Shown piece by piece: positions 41,758 to 50,775 of a stretch of 64,000 bases of DNA; within the stretch, counting starts at the first letter, position 1; the number at the start of each line of letters is the position of its first letter. The stretch comes from an uncultured Eubacteriales bacterium (GTDB taxonomy: Bacteria > Bacillota > Clostridia > Oscillospirales > CAG-272). The position numbers and the translations under genes are program-made. A model generated the notes under the pieces. The model had not been told where the DNA came from, did not search any database, and saw nothing but the letters and a program-made list of their open reading frames with translations. The DNA lies in NCBI GenBank assembly GCA_934462825.1, contig CAKSIP010000002.1, positions 53,267 to 117,266 of the forward strand, read 5' to 3'.

Positions 41758-43890
41758 TCAATAGATCATACGAATGACGGAATAAACGGGATAGTGGTCG
41801 GAAGCTGTGTCGCTGTATTTGTGATCCCGAATGACCTTGTACTCGCTGGCGGTGAAGTGGTAAGCGTCCACAAAGCAGAAGTCAATGGTGGCGTCGGAGC
41901 CGACCATGGTGCCGTCGAGCTTGGGGTTTTCCAGATAGGAGTAGGTAGGCAGAAGATTGCTGGCTACGATGTCCTTAAAGCCCTCCGAGCCGATGGACAT
42001 GTTCCAATCCGCCGTGTAAAAGACCGGCAGGCCGCGGTCGCGGAATTTTTGGGTCAATTCCAAGAGCTTGTTGATTTGCTTGATGTTGGCGGCGGGCACG
42101 TAGTCGGCGTGCAGATTGACATAGACGAACTGCTGGCCGGTGGTGAGATCTTCAAACAGGGCATAAATGTAGCTGCGGATGTAGTCGGATTCCGAATATT
42201 TGCTGTATTTCACATTCGGCGTGTCGGAGAGCCACTGCGTGCCGCTGTCGATCAGCTTGAATTTGTCCTTGCGGTACAGAATGGGAGCCGCATAGCCGGA
42301 GGAATCAATGGCGTACCAAACGAAGTCGTAATCGGGTAGGCCGCGGAGATAGGTGAGCTTGTCAAAGGCGGCGACCTCCTGAAGTCCGATCAGGTCGGGC
42401 TGATATTCCTTGAGGATGGCAAGCACCTTCGGCATTTTCGTGGTGGCGTTGTCTCCGTCGTTGTAGGTGATGATTTTGTAATCGGTGAACTTGTAGGTGC
42501 CGCTGATTTTTTCCACGGAGGCGGCAAAGGTTTCGGCGCTGTTCTCCGGCACGGTCAAAGCCTTTGTCAGGTGATTGACGGCCGCCAAAAGGGCGCTGTC
42601 GTCCTCGCCATAGGCAAGCACGCAATCGTTTCCGGTGCAAAGGAGCAAACCTTCCGCTCCCACGCCGGCCACCGCGTCAGCCAAATCCTGCGCAAGCTGG
42701 CCTTTTTCGGTGCGGTTGGTTTTTCCGATGACGATTTCTTTGGTGTTGTCGAGTTTGTTGTTGGTATCGGTCAGCAAAGGCAGGCGGTAGCCGCTGTTGA
42801 TTTCCACCAGGTTGCGTACCCGGTTGGCCAGCCGCTTTGCATTGGCGTCGGAAGCGCGATAAACGATGGAATAGTTGGAAATATCAATTCCGTTCAGAGT
42901 GTAGCGTTCCACAGGATAATCTCCTTTTTTGGATAGATTCAAATTCTCTGCCGAAGCGGAGATTTTGTTGGTTTCACCGGTTTTCAGGCTGTCCAGCTTT
43001 TCCAAAAAGGCCGCCACGGCCTGCTCGGACATGCCGTCCCCTTCCCCGAAGTGAAGGAACACCCGGTTCCCCTCCCAAAAGATGTTGTAGTCGTTGACGC
43101 GCAGCAGGGGGACTGCGGTTTGACCGCGTGCAACATTTCCGACGACGATTTCATAATCGGCCTCCTCGGTGGAATCGGGCAAAACAGAGAGCTGATAATT
43201 GTACTTGTCAAAAAAGGCTTGCGCCAGCTCCTTGGCGACGGCCGACGTGCTTCCGACTCCGGTGCGATAAACAATCCGGTACGAGGAAAGCTCGGCGCCG
43301 GCCAAAGAAACGCTTTCGTTTTCATAGACGGCCTTTTCGATTTTTTGATCGGCGGCGCGGAAGATGAGATCCTTCTGTTCACTGCCTTCCTTCGGCGTGA
43401 TGCAGGAGAGGAAATACTGAACCGCTTCGGTCAGCTTTTCCTCGGTGAAGGCAAAGATTACGATTTTGGTGTCAAGAATCGTAACGGCATAGTCGTTGGT
43501 GCGAAGCTGTGCGCGCACCTCGGCGGAAGCCGGACGATTGGTGTTGCCGATGAGGATTTCATACGTGGCCTCGGGGCGGCGGTTCGGATCCGTCCAATCG
43601 TCTCGCACGGAGGGGCGGGCGCCGCCAAGCGTTGTCAGCTGACTGACGAGCAGGGACAGGGCTTGGGTTTCGGCCTCGGTGGCAAGATCCGGGCGAATGA
43701 CGAAAAACTCGGTTTTTCCGCCGGAATAAATTGTCTGATCCGACGCCGGCTTTGCCGGCTCCGGGGTGGCGGAGGGTGTCGGGGTAGGCGAACCCGGATC
43801 CTTTTGACAGGACGTCAGCGGAAGTATAACGGCCAGCGCCATCAGCGCGGCGAGAAGGCCGGCCAGAAAACGCGAAAATCTTTTGTTTCT
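41758..43890 (-). CDS. Lipoprotein with three related N-terminal modules and an endonuclease/exonuclease/phosphatase domain
   Basis: About 710 residues. TTG 43890 is the likely start, with AAAGGATGG upstream, giving signal peptide RNKRFSRFLAGLLAALMALA and lipobox LTSC; TTG 43920 lacks a ribosome site. A Pro/Thr linker follows. Three related alpha/beta modules then occur (about 45-190, 200-320, 330-460), each ending (E)I(V/L)(I/V)G.(T/V)(N/A)R and followed by a DYAV/DYNI/EGLL strand. They recall the N-terminal domains of some glycosidases. The EEP domain from about 470 has IGLQEV, NLHADY, TADWNM and a final SDHYPVYSV, all metal or catalytic motifs. It is an extracellular phosphodiesterase or nuclease, target unknown. 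Confidence 0.85.
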   Translation of the reverse strand, partial: RNKRFSRFLAGLLAALMALAVILPLTSCQKDPGSPTPTPSATPEPAKPASDQTIYSGGKTEFFVIRPDLATEAETQALSLLVSQLTTLGGARPSVRDDWTDPNRRPEATYEILIGNTNRPASAEVRAQLRTNDYAVTILDTKIVIFAFTEEKLTEAVQYFLSCITPKEGSEQKDLIFRAADQKIEKAVYENESVSLAGAELSSYRIVYRTGVGSTSAVAKELAQAFFDKYNYQLSVLPDSTEEADYEIVVGNVARGQTAVPLLRVNDYNIFWEGNRVFLHFGEGDGMSEQAVAAFLEKLDSLKTGETNKISASAENLNLSKKGDYPVERYTLNGIDISNYSIVYRASDANAKRLANRVRNLVEINSGYRLPLLTDTNNKLDNTKEIVIGKTNRTEKGQLAQDLADAVAGVGAEGLLLCTGNDCVLAYGEDDSALLAAVNHLTKALTVPENSAETFAASVEKISGTYKFTDYKIITYNDGDNATTKMPKVLAILKEYQPDLIGLQEVAAFDKLTYLRGLPDYDFVWYAIDSSGYAAPILYRKDKFKLIDSGTQWLSDTPNVKYSKYSESDYIRSYIYALFEDLTTGQQFVYVNLHADYVPAANIKQINKLLELTQKFRDRGLPVFYTADWNMSIGSEGFKDIVASNLLPTYSYLENPKLDGTMVGSDATIDFCFVDAYHFTASEYKVIRDHKYSDTASDHYPVYSVIRMIY

Positions 43891-43986
43891 CAAGGGAAAG
43901 AACCATCCTTTCTTTGCCAAATCGGCACATGATACGATGTTGCCCGGCGCAGCCGGGAAACGCTTGCTGAATTTGGAGTATGGATT

Positions 43987-44015
43987 ATTGTACTAAAAGA
44001 ACGGAAGAAAGTCAA
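43987..44015 (-). promoter_or_regulatory. Promoter of the EEP lipoprotein gene
   Basis: On the minus strand: TTGACT (44010-44015), 17-bp spacer, TACAAT (43987-43992). Confidence 0.75.
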
Positions 44016-44147
44016 CAGAAACCGAACAAAATCAACAAATCGCAAGCAAAAAGGTAAAAAACACACGAAAACGGCGCGCAAGGGAAGCGATAAGCCGCCG
44101 GCCGCCGGCTTTGCCACGGGAGGCAAGGCCGGGGCCGGCGGGCTTGT

Positions 44148-47100
44148 TTATTTCAGCATATCGAGGAAGGTGTTGGTTTTCATCACCATGTTCATCACGC
44201 GCGTAGCGCAGATCTTGACTTCTTCGCGGCTCAGCGTTCCGTCGTTGAGCGCGGCGGTCACTCCGGCCACATCGCCGGAGCACATGCGCAAATCATGCCC
44301 GGCCTTGATTTCCAGCACGTGCTTGGAATCGTTGCCCCAATCGGTCATGAACACGCCGCCCCAATGCCATTCGTCGCGCGGAATATCGGTAATGAGAACC
44401 CGTGTCTCATCCACCTTGACATTATTGACGTGGTTGTAGGACGACATGATGCACCACGGATCGCCCTCCTTCACGCAGATTTCAAAGTTCTTCAGATAAA
44501 TCTCGCGGATCGCTCTTTCGGAAACCCGGCTGTTGGATTTCAGGCGCTCATGCTCGGTGTTGTTGACGGCAAAGTGCTTGGCTGTTACCGCCACGCCCTG
44601 CGTCTGAACGCCCTTGGCGATGTTGGCCGCCATGCGTCCGGCCACCAGCGGATCCTCCGAGAAATACTCAAAGTTTCGTCCGCAGCGGGGATCTCTGTGA
44701 ATGTTGATGCCGGGCGCCAGCCACATATCCACCTGCAATTCCTTGGCCTCGTGTCCGATGGCAAGGCCGTAGCACTCGGCCAGCTTAATATCGAAGGAGG
44801 AAGCCAACAGCGTGCCGGAGGGGTACGCGGCGGTTTTGGTGTTGAGACGGAGTCCGAGAGGGCCGTCGGCCGACTGTGCGGGCGGAACGCCGCGTTCCGG
44901 CAGGCGGCGCGTGGTGCCCGACGTGCCGAGCGGGGTGCGGTTGCGCGAACTGCCCGAAACGAGAATGGCCAATTCCTCATTGCTCAGCTGATCGAGGAAG
45001 GCGTTCATCAACGAGCGGTCGCGGTAAACGTCGATCAGCTGGATGCCCTTCTTTTCCACATGCTCCGGCGTTTCGTAGACGTTGGGGGCCGACAAGCCCT
45101 CCAGCTGCAGCTGGGTGAAGCTTTCGGTCTTGACCGAGGTGGTGCGATGGATGCTGTCCGCCATCACCGATTCGTTCCGCTTGAAGTAAAGGCGGTTCAG
45201 ATCGGGCATCCGCTTTAGTCCGGTCACCAGCTTCAGGTAGCACTCGCCGTTGGGCAGGGCGATCTGCACCGGGTCGGAGAGCTTCAGATTGCGGTTGGCA
45301 TCGCTCTTTTCGCAGGTTTTGTACAGCGGCACATCGGCTACCGATTGTCCGACATTGGAAACAAAGATCGCCATACATTCGTTGACCGTCATATCCTCAA
45401 CGAAATCGGCATAGCGGAAGGAAAAGTCGTACACGCCGCCCTTTTCCACATTCAGCTTGTAGACGGCAAAGTTGCCCGAACGGCTCAGATGCGTCAGGCA
45501 CACGCAGGGCTGTCCCGTTCCGTCGTTGGGGAACAGCGTCGTCCCGGCGCAGTAGGAGCTTTCGTAATAATCCTCGGCGCCCATTTCCGTCACGCCGCTG
45601 GCCGCCACGCAGACCGGCACCGATTTCTTTTCGAGGCAAAGCGCCCGGATCGCGGGCATATCCGCTTTGGCGGTGAGCTTCATGGTGAAATGGCCGGAGG
45701 GCAGAATGATCTCCGCCTTCGTGCTTTCGCCGTTTTTCAGAACGATGGAAAGGGGCTGTACGGGGATCTCATCCACCGAGAGCGAAGCCAACTCGTCCAA
45801 GGGGCGCTCGGCCGCGCCTTCCGTGACAAAGCTGAGATAATAGCGGCCGGAGGCTCCGACGATAAAGCGGTAGCTGACCGATTCGCCGGCCCGAAGGGCG
45901 CTCAGGGACTTTTCCTTTTTCAGCGTTTCGGCGGCCGAGGCGTCCGTGTCGGCGCAGAGATCTACGGAGAAGGACACATGCCCCTCCGAGGGGATTTGCA
46001 GGCCGCGCTTCGGATCCATCGGAATGGTTTCCAGCTTTTCATAGCGGCCGTCCGCCAAAAGACGCTCGGAAAGCGCGGTGGGAATGGAGTGACACTTTTC
46101 CACCACACGGTAGCTCTTTTGCTTGTAGGAGCCGACCTTTTTCGCGGACACCACGCTGTCGCCGGCGTAAATTTTATATTCGCCTGCCTCCAGGACAAAG
46201 GCCGACTTCGTGCCGGACACGCCGGTGTCGTCGTAGCTGGCCATGGCCGTTACGGGGAAGCAAACCGTCAGGGTTTCGCAGGCGCCGGGCGCCAGCGTTT
46301 GCGTTTTGGCAAAGCCGCACAGCACGCGCGCGGGTTTAGACAGCTTGGCGCTTCCGGTTCCCATCTGCGGGGCGCCGACGTAAATCTGCCAAACGTATTT
46401 GCCGGCATACACGCCGCCCACGTTCGTGACGGTGGTTTGCACTTTGACGGTTTCGCCGTCGCACGTGCAACGGGTGTCCGACGTTTGGAAGCGGGTATAG
46501 GATTTTCCGTAGCCGAAGGGATAGAGCAGGCGATCCCGCTTGCCGAAGGTTTCAAAATAGCGGTATCCGACAAAAATATCCTCTTTGTAGTCCTGCAACA
46601 GGCCGCCGCCCCGTTGTCCGAAGGAAGCGCTGCTGGGATAATCGTCGTAGGAGGCGGCAAACGAGGCGGTAAGGTGACCGGAAGGCGTAACCTTGCCGGC
46701 CAGCACGTTGCCGACGGCGTGACCGCCCTCCATGCCGGCCATGTTCATGTAAACCACCCCGTCCACGTCATATTCCCGAAGGAAGTTCAGATCCATGACG
46801 TTGCCGATGTTGAGAATGACAATGACCTTGTCGAAGTATTTTTTTACGGAGGAGAAGATGTTTCTTTCGTCGCCCGAAAGATAATAGTCGCCCTCGGTCA
46901 GCGCCACGTCCTCGTTTTCGCCGGCGGTACGGCCGATCACGATGACGGCTTTTTCGGCGCCTCTTTCCCGCGCCTCGCGGCAAAGGGCTTCCTCCACCGG
47001 CATTTCGGGGTTGGCGTGCATGCCGCTGCCCCATACGCCGTAGCTGGGGATCGGATTTTGCGCCGCCCAGGTTTTATAGGTTTCGGCCAGCGTTTCGTCC

Positions 47101-47366
47101 AGGCGGATGCCTGCGTCGCGCAGCCCGTCCTGAATGCAGACCGAATATTCGCTGACGCTGTTGGCCGAGCCGGTGCCGCCTTTGATCGTGTCGATCTGCG
47201 TGCGTCCGAACAGGGCCACCTTGGCTTTGCCGATCGGAAGGACGCGGCGGCGGTTTTCCAGAAGGACAATGCCTTCTTCCGCGATCATCCGCGCCAGCGT
47301 GTGACGTCCCTCGCCGGTGCTGAAATCCAGCGTTTGATAAGGGTTGATGTTTGTTGCTTGATTCAT
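44148..47366 (-). CDS. Family 3 glycoside hydrolase with permuted domain order
   Basis: 1072 residues, cytoplasmic (no signal peptide). The domain that is usually C-terminal comes first (about 1-300: GIVLLENRRRVLPI, VIGRTAGENED, YPFGYGKSYT). A fibronectin-like domain follows (about 300-420), then an insert of some 300 residues with two beta-rich, carbohydrate-binding-like units. Last is the TIM barrel (about 745-1072: LAPGINIHRDPRCGRNFEYF, KHFAVNNTEHER), with nucleophile Asp1009 in FMTDWG. This inverted order is known from beta-glucosidases of Ruminococcus and Butyrivibrio. It probably hydrolyses beta-glucosides taken into the cell. It is co-transcribed with the epimerase gene upstream (34 bp gap). 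Confidence 0.92.
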   Translation of the reverse strand: MNQATNINPYQTLDFSTGEGRHTLARMIAEEGIVLLENRRRVLPIGKAKVALFGRTQIDTIKGGTGSANSVSEYSVCIQDGLRDAGIRLDETLAETYKTWAAQNPIPSYGVWGSGMHANPEMPVEEALCREARERGAEKAVIVIGRTAGENEDVALTEGDYYLSGDERNIFSSVKKYFDKVIVILNIGNVMDLNFLREYDVDGVVYMNMAGMEGGHAVGNVLAGKVTPSGHLTASFAASYDDYPSSASFGQRGGGLLQDYKEDIFVGYRYFETFGKRDRLLYPFGYGKSYTRFQTSDTRCTCDGETVKVQTTVTNVGGVYAGKYVWQIYVGAPQMGTGSAKLSKPARVLCGFAKTQTLAPGACETLTVCFPVTAMASYDDTGVSGTKSAFVLEAGEYKIYAGDSVVSAKKVGSYKQKSYRVVEKCHSIPTALSERLLADGRYEKLETIPMDPKRGLQIPSEGHVSFSVDLCADTDASAAETLKKEKSLSALRAGESVSYRFIVGASGRYYLSFVTEGAAERPLDELASLSVDEIPVQPLSIVLKNGESTKAEIILPSGHFTMKLTAKADMPAIRALCLEKKSVPVCVAASGVTEMGAEDYYESSYCAGTTLFPNDGTGQPCVCLTHLSRSGNFAVYKLNVEKGGVYDFSFRYADFVEDMTVNECMAIFVSNVGQSVADVPLYKTCEKSDANRNLKLSDPVQIALPNGECYLKLVTGLKRMPDLNRLYFKRNESVMADSIHRTTSVKTESFTQLQLEGLSAPNVYETPEHVEKKGIQLIDVYRDRSLMNAFLDQLSNEELAILVSGSSRNRTPLGTSGTTRRLPERGVPPAQSADGPLGLRLNTKTAAYPSGTLLASSFDIKLAECYGLAIGHEAKELQVDMWLAPGINIHRDPRCGRNFEYFSEDPLVAGRMAANIAKGVQTQGVAVTAKHFAVNNTEHERLKSNSRVSERAIREIYLKNFEICVKEGDPWCIMSSYNHVNNVKVDETRVLITDIPRDEWHWGGVFMTDWGNDSKHVLEIKAGHDLRMCSGDVAGVTAALNDGTLSREEVKICATRVMNMVMKTNTFLDMLK

Positions 47367-47400
47367 AAGAATGGATGGCTCCTTTCTAAGCTAAATGCGT

Positions 47401-48279
47401 TTATTGGATAAGGATGGAAAAGCCGGACGTTTCGCTTTGGCCGCCTGCCAGGTGACGCATGGCGCGTTTGTCCGAGAAATCGTCCACATGGCCGTCGGTG
47501 CCGGGCAGACCGTTCCACGGTTCAATGCAAACGAAGGGCGCGTCGGTATGATCGGCGTGCCAGAAGCCGACGTAATCCATCGAGGGGTATTCGACGGTGA
47601 CGCTCTTTTTGCAGGCTCTCGATTTGATGGAAACCGACTTGGCCGCATCCTTCAGGAAGATCGCGTCATTGTCGAACAAATCGTGCCGCAGATCCAGGCG
47701 CTTGCCGCACCGGAGCTTGAAGGGCGCGGTTTCACCGGAAAGGAAGCAGGTCGGAGAAAGCAGGAACATTTCGGGCGCGCATTTTTCCCCGAAGTCCAGA
47801 TAGCAATCTTCAAAGCGCCCCGCGTCGCCGAGAGGAACACGGAAGCCGGGGTGGCCGCCCACGGAGTAGGGCATATCGCCGGAGCCGTTGTTGGTCACGT
47901 CAAACGTCACGGCAATCCGATTGCCTTGCAGTGCGTAGGAAACGCGGAACGTGAAGTCAAAGGGGTACATTTTTTTGGTTTCCTCGTTGGCCTGCAGGGA
48001 AAAGGTCACGGCCTGCTCGCTTTTTTCCGTCACGGCCATCGGCATTTTTTGCGCAAAGCCGTGCAAGCCCATCTCGTACTTTTTTCCTTCGTAGGTATAG
48101 TAGCCGTCTACCAACCGTCCGCAGATCGGGAACAGAACAATGGCGCGATCGCCCCAATATTTGGCGTCGCCCTGCCACAGATATTCGCAGCCGTCGGCCT
48201 TTGTCCGAATCGACATCATTTCCGCGCCGACATCGGAAATCTCTACTATCAGTTTTTCGTTTTCAATCGTATGAAGCAT
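47401..48279 (-). CDS. Aldose 1-epimerase family protein (LacX-like)
   Basis: 292 residues. The galactose-mutarotase beta-sandwich is shown by GCEYLWQGD, MGLHGFAQKMPM and YSVGGHPGFRVPL; the His of LHGF and of GGHPGF are the expected catalytic pair. Family members interconvert alpha and beta anomers of hexoses. It is first in the operon with the GH3 gene, so it may handle the released sugar. AAAAAGGAG precedes the ATG. Confidence 0.88.
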   Translation of the reverse strand: MLHTIENEKLIVEISDVGAEMMSIRTKADGCEYLWQGDAKYWGDRAIVLFPICGRLVDGYYTYEGKKYEMGLHGFAQKMPMAVTEKSEQAVTFSLQANEETKKMYPFDFTFRVSYALQGNRIAVTFDVTNNGSGDMPYSVGGHPGFRVPLGDAGRFEDCYLDFGEKCAPEMFLLSPTCFLSGETAPFKLRCGKRLDLRHDLFDNDAIFLKDAAKSVSIKSRACKKSVTVEYPSMDYVGFWHADHTDAPFVCIEPWNGLPGTDGHVDDFSDKRAMRHLAGGQSETSGFSILIQ

Positions 48280-48392
48280 ATTTTTTTCTCCTTTTTCTTT
48301 TCCTTTTCCTTCTCCTATGTTTTCGTTTTCATTGGTTTTAGGATGTTTCGTCCCGGAGGGGCGTGAGCTTTTCAGGGGATTCTTCTCGGTTT

Positions 48393-48421
48393 ATTATATA
48401 ATGCACGCAAGAGTTTGTCAA
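48393..48421 (-). promoter_or_regulatory. Perfect sigma-A promoter of the epimerase-GH3 operon
   Basis: On the minus strand: TTGACA (48416-48421), 17-bp spacer, TATAAT (48393-48398). The -35 box includes the TGA stop of the upstream SMC-like gene. Confidence 0.9.
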
Positions 48422-50754
48422 GGGGCGGACGGCTCCATTTGCAGGCTCTTATACGCAAGGCCGGGCGGCAAAAGGCGGCGCTCCCGGTCATGGCAGGAAA
48501 AGAGCAGGCACTGCCCGCCTCCGCGGCAAAAGTCCGCCAAAAGGGCAAGCGCACGGGCCGCGCGCTCCTCGTCCAATTGCGCCAGAGCTTCGTCCAAGAG
48601 AAGCACCGGGCGCTCGTCCTTATAAAGCGTCGAAAGCAGTGCAAGGCGCAGCGCAAGATACGCCACGTCTTTGGTGCCGGCGCTGAGCGATTCCATCGGC
48701 CGGGTTCCGTAATCGGTCGCGGCCGACATGGCGTAGCCGCCGTCAAGGCCGAGGCTTTCGTACTTGCCGTTCGTCACGCGGCTCAGATAGCCGCTCGCCT
48801 CCTTCCGCAAAAGGGGCGTTACCCGCTCCCGGATATTGCTTCCCGCTTTTTCCAGCGCCTCCGCGGCCGCCGAGATGGCATCATAGGCCAACCGCTCTCC
48901 GTCTACGGCGCGCTGATTTTCTTCCAGCTCCACGGCGACGCGCGCCGGGTTTTCCGTGTTCTTTTCACAAACGTACAATTCACGTTCTTCTTTGGCGCAC
49001 TGCTCGGTCAGCGAGCGCAGCTTGCTGATGCAAAAGCTCCTCTGCCGCTCTACCTCGGTGATGTTTTTTTGCTCAAAGTCGGACAGGACTTGCTTCGTCA
49101 CGCGACCGCGCAGCTGTCGCTCGTTGTACGAAGAAAGCTCGTTGGCCAGCGTTTCCGCGCCGGCCGAAAGTCCGGCCAATTTGGATTCATAGCGGCTGAG
49201 GGTCAGGCAGACCTCCTTGGCTTTTTCCTTAGCGCTTTGCAAGGCGTCGGCGCGATCCGGGGTGGGCAAAAGCCCCCACCGAGCCAAAAGGCTGTCCGCT
49301 TTGGCGGCGGCCGCTTCCAGGTCACTTTGGCGAAGCGTGCGCGCCGAGGAAGCCAGCGCCACCTCATGCGCCAAAAGCTCGGTCTCCGCCTCGGCGTCCA
49401 ACAGATCGGTCAATTCGGCGCGCAGGCGCTCGGTTCCCGCCTGCGGCTCCAGCCCGATCCGCGCATACAGCTCATTGAGCCGCCGCCGATTTTTTTGAAG
49501 GCTTTTCACCGACAAAAGGCCGCCGAGAAGGCACAAAAGACCTCCGGCCAGCAGACCGCCCAAGAGAGAAAGATTTTGGAACAAGAATATGTACGAAGCC
49601 ACGCCGAGGCCGACCAGCAGGGCGGCCAGCACAAAGCCAAGCACGGCGTTCCGCTTGCCCGCACGGAGCTTTTTCCGATAGACTTCCGATTGGGCGCAAA
49701 GCTCATCCGGGGTGCTTCGGCGCAAAATTTCCTCGGCCGTGCCGCCATGGCGCCCACGGCGATCTTCGGCGGCCATGCGAGCCTCGGCCGCCCGGTAACG
49801 CGCCTCGGCGCGATCCGATTCGGCGCGCGCCGCAAGGTATCCGTCGGCCGCCAGAGAAAGCTCGCTGACATACGTCACATCGGGCAAAAAGCCGTCCGCC
49901 GAAGCCGCTTGCTTCCGATAGGCTTCGTATTCGGAGCGACAGGCCTCGACGGCGCGCTCGGTTTCATGAAGCCGATCAAAGTTTTTCAGCACCGCGACCG
50001 CGTGGCAAGCGGAGAACATATCGTCCAGCTTTTGACTTTCGATCCGCAAGGCGTCGATTTTTTCTTTTTTTGCCTGCACCGCATGGCGCAAAACCAAAAG
50101 GCTTTCGTGCCCTTCCTTCGCCGCCTCCAGGCGGGCGCGGAGCGCTTCGCCCTGTTGCTCCAAAAGCGGCAGGGAGCCGCCCTTGCCGTTTTTGTGCATC
50201 AGCTCCTTGCGGCGCGCCTCCAGCTTGTCCAGCGTTTTTTGCAGACATAGCGTTTCGTCGGCCGAAAACAACAGGTTTTCCAGCGCGTTGCTTACGTCCC
50301 CCGTTTCCATTTTTGTCACGCCGAGCTGGCGCACACAGCACGTGCTGTCAAAGACCGAGGCCGGCACGCCGAAAAAGATCTCGCCCGGCACTTTTCCGGC
50401 AAAGACCTGCATGCCGGTGGCTTCGTTCACGATTTTGACTTCATCGGACACCGTTTCCCGTTTTTCCGTGCCTCGCCGGACGCACCGCCGCTCGATGGTA
50501 AATTGCCCCTCTGCCGTTTCCAGAAGAAGGGAACCGGCCGCTATGCCGCTTTTCCAGCCGAGACTGCGATCCCGTTCGGCCGCGGTGTCCTGCGACTTGC
50601 GGGGCAGGCCGTAAAAAATAAAGTGGATGAAGGAGAGAAGCGTACTTTTGCCCGACTCGTTTTTGCCGAGGATCAGGACAAAAGGCTCGGACAGATCAAA
50701 TGTCCGGTTGCAAAGGCATCCGAATTCTTCAATGCGGATCTGCAAAAATTTCAT
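48418..50754 (-). CDS. SMC/RecF-like ATPase with central membrane hairpin (YhaN-like)
   Basis: 778 residues. Walker A GKNESGKSTLL is near residue 31. Two long coiled-coil arms (about 175-380 and 430-680) flank a pair of hydrophobic helices (AVLGFVLAALLVGLGVASYI and LLGGLLAGGLLCLLGGLLSV, about 373-420). The ABC signature SLSAGTKDVAYLALR is near 690 and Walker B PVLLLDEALAQLD near 720. The architecture matches B. subtilis YhaN rather than soluble SbcC. There is no zinc hook; the membrane hairpin takes its place. The metallophosphoesterase gene lies 21 bp upstream, so the two probably form a DNA-processing complex at the membrane. Confidence 0.87.
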   Translation of the reverse strand: MKFLQIRIEEFGCLCNRTFDLSEPFVLILGKNESGKSTLLSFIHFIFYGLPRKSQDTAAERDRSLGWKSGIAAGSLLLETAEGQFTIERRCVRRGTEKRETVSDEVKIVNEATGMQVFAGKVPGEIFFGVPASVFDSTCCVRQLGVTKMETGDVSNALENLLFSADETLCLQKTLDKLEARRKELMHKNGKGGSLPLLEQQGEALRARLEAAKEGHESLLVLRHAVQAKKEKIDALRIESQKLDDMFSACHAVAVLKNFDRLHETERAVEACRSEYEAYRKQAASADGFLPDVTYVSELSLAADGYLAARAESDRAEARYRAAEARMAAEDRRGRHGGTAEEILRRSTPDELCAQSEVYRKKLRAGKRNAVLGFVLAALLVGLGVASYIFLFQNLSLLGGLLAGGLLCLLGGLLSVKSLQKNRRRLNELYARIGLEPQAGTERLRAELTDLLDAEAETELLAHEVALASSARTLRQSDLEAAAAKADSLLARWGLLPTPDRADALQSAKEKAKEVCLTLSRYESKLAGLSAGAETLANELSSYNERQLRGRVTKQVLSDFEQKNITEVERQRSFCISKLRSLTEQCAKEERELYVCEKNTENPARVAVELEENQRAVDGERLAYDAISAAAEALEKAGSNIRERVTPLLRKEASGYLSRVTNGKYESLGLDGGYAMSAATDYGTRPMESLSAGTKDVAYLALRLALLSTLYKDERPVLLLDEALAQLDEERAARALALLADFCRGGGQCLLFSCHDRERRLLPPGLAYKSLQMEPSAP

Positions 50755-50775
50755 GCCGTTGTTTCTCCTTCCGTT

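Noticed and set aside
45345..47411. 688-codon plus-strand frame opposite the GH3 gene
   Set aside because: Antisense shadow; the GH3 frame has complete catalytic motifs and a ribosome site.
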